Shown here one piece after another: positions 60,980 to 64,000 of a stretch of DNA of 64,000 bases (position 1 is its first letter; the number at the start of each line of letters is the position of its first letter). Below the pieces are notes generated by a model. That model made no database searches and was not told where the DNA came from. It saw only the letters and a list, made by a program, of their open reading frames with translations. Source of the stretch: Ulvibacterium marinum (GTDB taxonomy: Bacteria > Bacteroidota > Bacteroidia > Flavobacteriales > Flavobacteriaceae); the NCBI RefSeq assembly GCF_003626755.1, contig NZ_RBCJ01000002.1, positions 496,001-560,000 on the forward strand. Reading direction: 5' to 3'. The position numbers and the translations under genes are program-made.

Positions 60980-62023
60980 CTATTTATTTTGATCCATAAA
61001 TTGCAACACTTCCCTAGCAAATTGATTTGACTCGGTGAACATGGGAGAGTGGCCCGATCGCTCAAAAATCACCAGCTTTTTTTCTGCGGACCCCAAATTA
61101 TCAAAAGCTTCCTGTGCATAGAACTCTGGAACCACCATATCATATTTTCCCCAAAGGATCAAAGAAGGAACGGTAATTTCCGAAAGTCTTTCGGTGAAGG
61201 ACAATTCGCCAATGATATCCTCGTCCAAAATGGATTGAATCTTTAAAATGTTCCAGAAAAAAGTGAGTACATTGTAATCAGAAATATCAATGCCTCCAAC
61301 TTTTACATCATTGATGAAGTTATCATCAATTAGGGATTCCTCTGCATCAAATGCCAGACTGTTCAAACGATTAAAATCGTCCAGGCTTACGGTATTCCTA
61401 TCTACTTCATCCAATTCCCCATAAACCGACTCCCAAAAGGGAACGCTGTTTCCAAGTTCGATTTGAGCGGCCCCTACCCGCTCAAAGTTTCGTATGTATT
61501 CAAAATAGAGGTCCTTTGGGCTGTGGCTACCGTCCACATTGATCCAACCCAAAAATTCACTTTGGTCTTTCAATAAGGTAGCAGGCCCCAAGGCACCACC
61601 CCAGCTATGTCCCAATAAAAAGAAGCGAGAATCATTACCATAAACACGTTTTAGCATTTTAACCAAAGCGAGTACATCCTCGGCCATTAAATCAATCGTA
61701 ACGTCATCTTCGGAATAATTTCCTTGTGACATTCCAGAACCACGTTGGTCAAAATATACGACTCCGTACTTATCTTCTATTTGATCAAACGCATTGCCTT
61801 GAAAACCTAATCCGGCACCTCCAGGACCACCATGCAAGGTAATAAGGAACACCTTTTCACTACCATTTCCCTTGATATAGGCCGGCATATCGGCATCTTT
61901 ATGACGTACAAAAACCGTGGCATCCAGATTACTCAGCGTATGATCGTTCGAACAAGCATTGATAAACAACATGGTTAGTGCCAGAAACGCTATTCTGATG
62001 TTATCGGTAAGTGGCTGTTTCAT
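60980..62023 (-). CDS. Proline iminopeptidase-like alpha/beta hydrolase lipoprotein
   Basis: A 347-residue lipoprotein; lipobox FINAC with Cys24. The alpha/beta hydrolase (S33) domain has HGGPGG (about 64-69), YFDQRGSGMSQG, the nucleophile Ser140 in LLGHSWGGALGP, Asp in WGKYDMVVPE and His in ERSGHSPMF. These motifs match proline iminopeptidase and related epoxide/ester hydrolases. It is the second gene of a two-gene operon; its start overlaps the upstream gene by four bases (62020-62023). Both genes lie between the repeats at 60850-60970 and 62763-62850. Confidence 0.82.
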   Translation of the reverse strand: MKQPLTDNIRIAFLALTMLFINACSNDHTLSNLDATVFVRHKDADMPAYIKGNGSEKVFLITLHGGPGGAGLGFQGNAFDQIEDKYGVVYFDQRGSGMSQGNYSEDDVTIDLMAEDVLALVKMLKRVYGNDSRFFLLGHSWGGALGPATLLKDQSEFLGWINVDGSHSPKDLYFEYIRNFERVGAAQIELGNSVPFWESVYGELDEVDRNTVSLDDFNRLNSLAFDAEESLIDDNFINDVKVGGIDISDYNVLTFFWNILKIQSILDEDIIGELSFTERLSEITVPSLILWGKYDMVVPEFYAQEAFDNLGSAEKKLVIFERSGHSPMFTESNQFAREVLQFMDQNK

Positions 62024-62667
62024 TGTTTTTTGTTTTTGAAATTGAACCGAAAACCATATTGAAATGAAAAGGTGGGCAAGGCTCCTGCATTGTATGACGT
62101 TCTCATGGTATAGTTAATATTAAAATAGCTACCGGAACGTACTTTGCCTTTGCGCCATCTGCCAATTCCTACCGATAATGAAGGTGCATAATACCCACGT
62201 CCAGGCAAGAAAACCTTATTGACCTCATCGCCGTTGACCTCATAGGTCTCCGGTAAAAAAGAACGGTAATACCCCAAAGGATTCAGTTCTATGCTAAACT
62301 GTTTTCCCTTTTTATTGGTGCGGCGCCAGGTTAGCCCAAAATTAGTATATGCGCCTGTATCCGTTTTTGACGAAAAGTTAGTGACAAACCCCAAATTTCC
62401 ATTAAATAGGAACTGGTGGGTATTGGTTCGCTCCTTACCTCTGCGGCTTTTTGTTTTTTCGCTTTCTTTCCAGAGGTATTCTGCGCCAACCGACAGACCA
62501 TTACTCCAAAAAACAGTGCCAACGAATCCCACTTTAAATTCGGTTCTGTCCCAGAAGTACTCTGAGAGTCGCGTGTTTGTCGTTTGGCTTTTTGATTTTT
62601 TTTGCCCGTAGCCAAAAAAGGTAAATTGGAGTAGAAAAAGAAGGAGTAATTGTGGTTTGCGCCTCAT
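62020..62667 (-). CDS. Exported beta-barrel-like protein of unknown function
   Basis: A 215-residue protein with a signal peptide ending near FFGYGQ. The mature chain is rich in strands with aromatic and basic residues (FKVGFVGTVFWSNGLSVGAE, GLTWRRTNKKGKQFSIEL, PSLSVGIGRWRKGK) and ends FSFQYGFRFNFKNKKQ, similar to an outer-membrane barrel with a basic tail. I do not recognise the family. It overlaps the hydrolase gene by four bases, so the two are translated together. A perfect -7-like element (TATTTTTG on the minus strand, 62687-62694) lies 20 bases upstream without a good -33. Confidence 0.62.
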   Translation of the reverse strand: MRRKPQLLLLFLLQFTFFGYGQKKSKSQTTNTRLSEYFWDRTEFKVGFVGTVFWSNGLSVGAEYLWKESEKTKSRRGKERTNTHQFLFNGNLGFVTNFSSKTDTGAYTNFGLTWRRTNKKGKQFSIELNPLGYYRSFLPETYEVNGDEVNKVFLPGRGYYAPSLSVGIGRWRKGKVRSGSYFNINYTMRTSYNAGALPTFSFQYGFRFNFKNKKQ

Positions 62668-62762
62668 AGGTTGGGTTAGGTGCAGACAAAAATATCTTTA
62701 CAAAAACCAATTACCGTTAAAAATATGGTAATTAAAACTTAAGAAGTAGATAAAAATATCTT

Positions 62763-62850
62763 GGAATACTTTTTCGACGAACCGTAAACGAATCCTTTGT
62801 AGCTTAAAGAGCTAAGAAGGGAAGTGGGGGAGGTGAAAGTGTATGGAATG
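62763..62850. repeat. Intergenic repeat, copy B
   Basis: Contains GACGAACCGTAAACGAATCC, AGCTT and AAGTGGGGGAGG, in the same orientation as copy A at 60850-60970 and without its internal hairpin. It sits just upstream of the two-gene cassette 60980-62667. Confidence 0.6.
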
Positions 62851-62940
62851 GGAAAGTAATTAAACACTCCCTTTTAATAAGGTGTTCCGTAACCAATCTT
62901 GATTGAAAACTTTATTCTTGAAGATTAGACCAAAGCTAGT

Positions 62941-63639
62941 TTAAAGCCACTTGGCCTTTAGATCTTTGTACTTGGTTCTTCCAATAGGGATACGCGCCCC
63001 GTTTTTTAGCTCGGCTATATATTTGCTGCCGGATGCTACACTAATTTTCTTTATCTCAGCTATTTTTACTAGGTACGACTTGTGTACCCGTTCAAAAGCA
63101 TGCGATAATAACTGTTCCAATTTTTCGAGTGATTTATCATGAAGTTCTTTTCTTCCATCTGTTAGAAAGAGCTCGGTATAGGTACCGGCCCCTTTAATGT
63201 AAAGGACATCCTGTATGGGGATTAACTGTAATTTTTGTCTTTTTTTTATTGCTAAAAATTTAGTGGTATTAGTCACCATTTTTTCTTTTGTGACTATTCG
63301 GTTAAAGGCTTGCTCCAACCGATTTCTGTTAAAGGGTTTTGGCACAAAATCAAGTACCCCATATTCAAAAGCTGTAATGGCCTGATTCTTATAAGCGGAA
63401 ATGATTATGGTATGAAACGACTCGGAAACCGCTTTCGTAAGCAAGTCAAAACCACTGTCACCGTTAAGGTTTAAATCCAAAAGAACAAGGTCTAATGAAT
63501 TGTTTTCAATAAATCCCAATGCCTCTTGGAGTTTATTTATATGGGTTAAGGATTGTAAGGCATCACCAAGAATAGCACGAGTCATACGTTGGATTCTATT
63601 GGCAATTCTTGATTCATCTTCAACAATTAAAATGTTCAT
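62941..63639 (-). CDS. LytTR-family response regulator
   Basis: A 232-residue regulator. The receiver domain has ILIVEDESRIANRI (acidic pair at 7-8), acceptor Asp55 in LVLLDLNLNGDSG and Lys in FVPKPFNRN. The LytTR domain (about 135-232) has FLAIKKRQKLQLIPI and AFERVHKSYLVKIAEIKKI. It starts four bases after the stop of the LytS-like gene at 63644-64000, so the pair is one operon. It is more distant from the other two LytTR response regulators in the window (SGSKYIAELKNGARIP instead of the usual ending). Confidence 0.85.
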   Translation of the reverse strand: MNILIVEDESRIANRIQRMTRAILGDALQSLTHINKLQEALGFIENNSLDLVLLDLNLNGDSGFDLLTKAVSESFHTIIISAYKNQAITAFEYGVLDFVPKPFNRNRLEQAFNRIVTKEKMVTNTTKFLAIKKRQKLQLIPIQDVLYIKGAGTYTELFLTDGRKELHDKSLEKLEQLLSHAFERVHKSYLVKIAEIKKISVASGSKYIAELKNGARIPIGRTKYKDLKAKWL

Positions 63640-63643
63640 CTCC

Positions 63644-64000
63644 CTAAGAATATATTTTTATAGTGTTTTTCCAACCATGATTTACGGGTTCTGAGGTAAG
63701 TTCCCATTGCTCATGATAACTCTCAGTAAGTCGAGCCTTGATATACTTCAGCCCTGTACCTTCTTTTTTAGTATTCGCTTCTTGTCTCACAGCAGCAGCA
63801 AATGTTAAAAATGTATAACGTTTATAATCGCTATTCGATTCATAAACAAGTTTAAATTTAATACTGTTATCATCTAAGGGCAAGCTATGCGTAATTCCGT
63901 TTTCCAACAATGTATGAAGAATTCCTGGGGGTACTTTTTGCCCGGGATCTATGCCTTCTTCCTCCCAAGAATAGTTCACTTCTTTTCGGTATTCCATAAT
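63644..64000 (-). CDS. LytS-family sensor kinase, C-terminal fragment
   Basis: About 118 residues of a kinase whose 5' part lies beyond the right edge. The visible part is the ATP-binding domain: VPPGILHTLLENGITHSLP (N-box LLENGITH, with the Asn and His of LytS kinases present), then NTKKEGTGLKYIKARL with a short G-box. It is followed after four bases by its LytTR regulator. Its dimerisation domain and sensor part are not visible. Confidence 0.75.
   Translation of the reverse strand: MMEYRKEVNYSWEEEGIDPGQKVPPGILHTLLENGITHSLPLDDNSIKFKLVYESNSDYKRYTFLTFAAAVRQEANTKKEGTGLKYIKARLTESYHEQWELTSEPVNHGWKNTIKIYS

Noticed and set aside
60739-61065. Minus-strand frame across repeat copy A and the end of the hydrolase gene
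   Set aside because: It overlaps a well-supported gene in another frame and covers an intergenic repeat.
1-64000. CRISPR arrays, tRNA or rRNA genes, prophage or complete insertion sequences
   Set aside because: No regularly spaced repeats, no cloverleaf-like or rRNA-like segments and no transposase or phage genes were seen.

Overview
The window looks like chromosomal DNA of a marine-type member of the Flavobacteriaceae (Bacteroidota). This is an inference from several things. The base composition is AT-rich. Promoter candidates fit the Bacteroidota pattern TTTG-N19-21-TAnnTTTG. LytS/LytTR two-component systems are abundant. The envelope gene families (CubicO-type serine hydrolases, DUF1080/3-keto-glycoside hydrolase lipoproteins, CotH, DUF2490, DUF3313, DPP-IV peptidase) are typical of the group. 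I see no tRNA, rRNA, CRISPR array or intact insertion sequence. Both ends cut through genes: an FAD-oxidase-like gene at the left and a LytS-type kinase at the right.

Layout. 0-5.4 kb: a Bor-like lipoprotein runs leftward into a flavoprotein; to the right is a signalling operon of an exported SSDHH-repeat solenoid, a canonical LytS kinase, a second LytS-like protein that has lost the phospho-acceptor histidine and the N-box asparagine, and a LytTR regulator. 5.6-8.1 kb: a Crp-like regulator, two SnoaL/NTF2-like proteins and a membrane LytTR protein. 8.2-12.4 kb: a molybdenum hydroxylase (2Fe-2S subunit and Tat-exported molybdopterin subunit) with an FG-GAP/ASPIC-UnbV protein translationally coupled between the subunits. 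12.9 kb: an isolated double-glycine leader peptide with four cysteines. 13.5-17.2 kb: three envelope genes, two with MORN-type repeats. 17.2-25.5 kb: small envelope and regulatory genes, an ECF sigma/membrane-partner pair, and a 3-keto-glycoside type hydrolase facing a Tat-exported Gfo/Idh/MocA oxidoreductase. 25.7-33.7 kb: MscS channel, cold-shock-domain protein, a second LytS/LytTR pair, a phosphatidylserine decarboxylase homologue, another membrane LytTR protein and a membrane adenylate cyclase.

33.8-42.8 kb: L-serine dehydratase with a TauE/SafE permease, CotH lipoprotein, FabD, a leucine-rich-repeat lipoprotein and a 2H phosphoesterase. 43.0-50.5 kb: GMC oxidoreductase with a small Tat-type partner, an acidic-tailed orphan protein, dienelactone hydrolase, a second DUF1080 lipoprotein and a DPP-IV-type peptidase. 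50.5-51.2 kb holds the tail of a dead CubicO-type gene and two strong hairpins. 51.3-56.2 kb: a cytochrome c-sugar dehydrogenase fusion, nitroreductase and envelope proteins. 56.4-64.0 kb looks plastic: a Crp regulator, a retinol-saturase-like flavoprotein fused to a partial ferredoxin-reductase FAD domain, alpha/beta hydrolases, a flavodoxin fragment, related direct repeats on both sides of a two-gene cassette, and a third LytS/LytTR system.

The recurring theme is envelope sensing and periplasmic chemistry: five LytTR-domain proteins, several Tat-exported oxidoreductases and many lipoproteins. The signals most worth following are the active/pseudo LytS kinase pair with its repeat protein, the orphan RiPP-like peptide, the desaturase-FNR fusion, and the repeat-flanked cassette.
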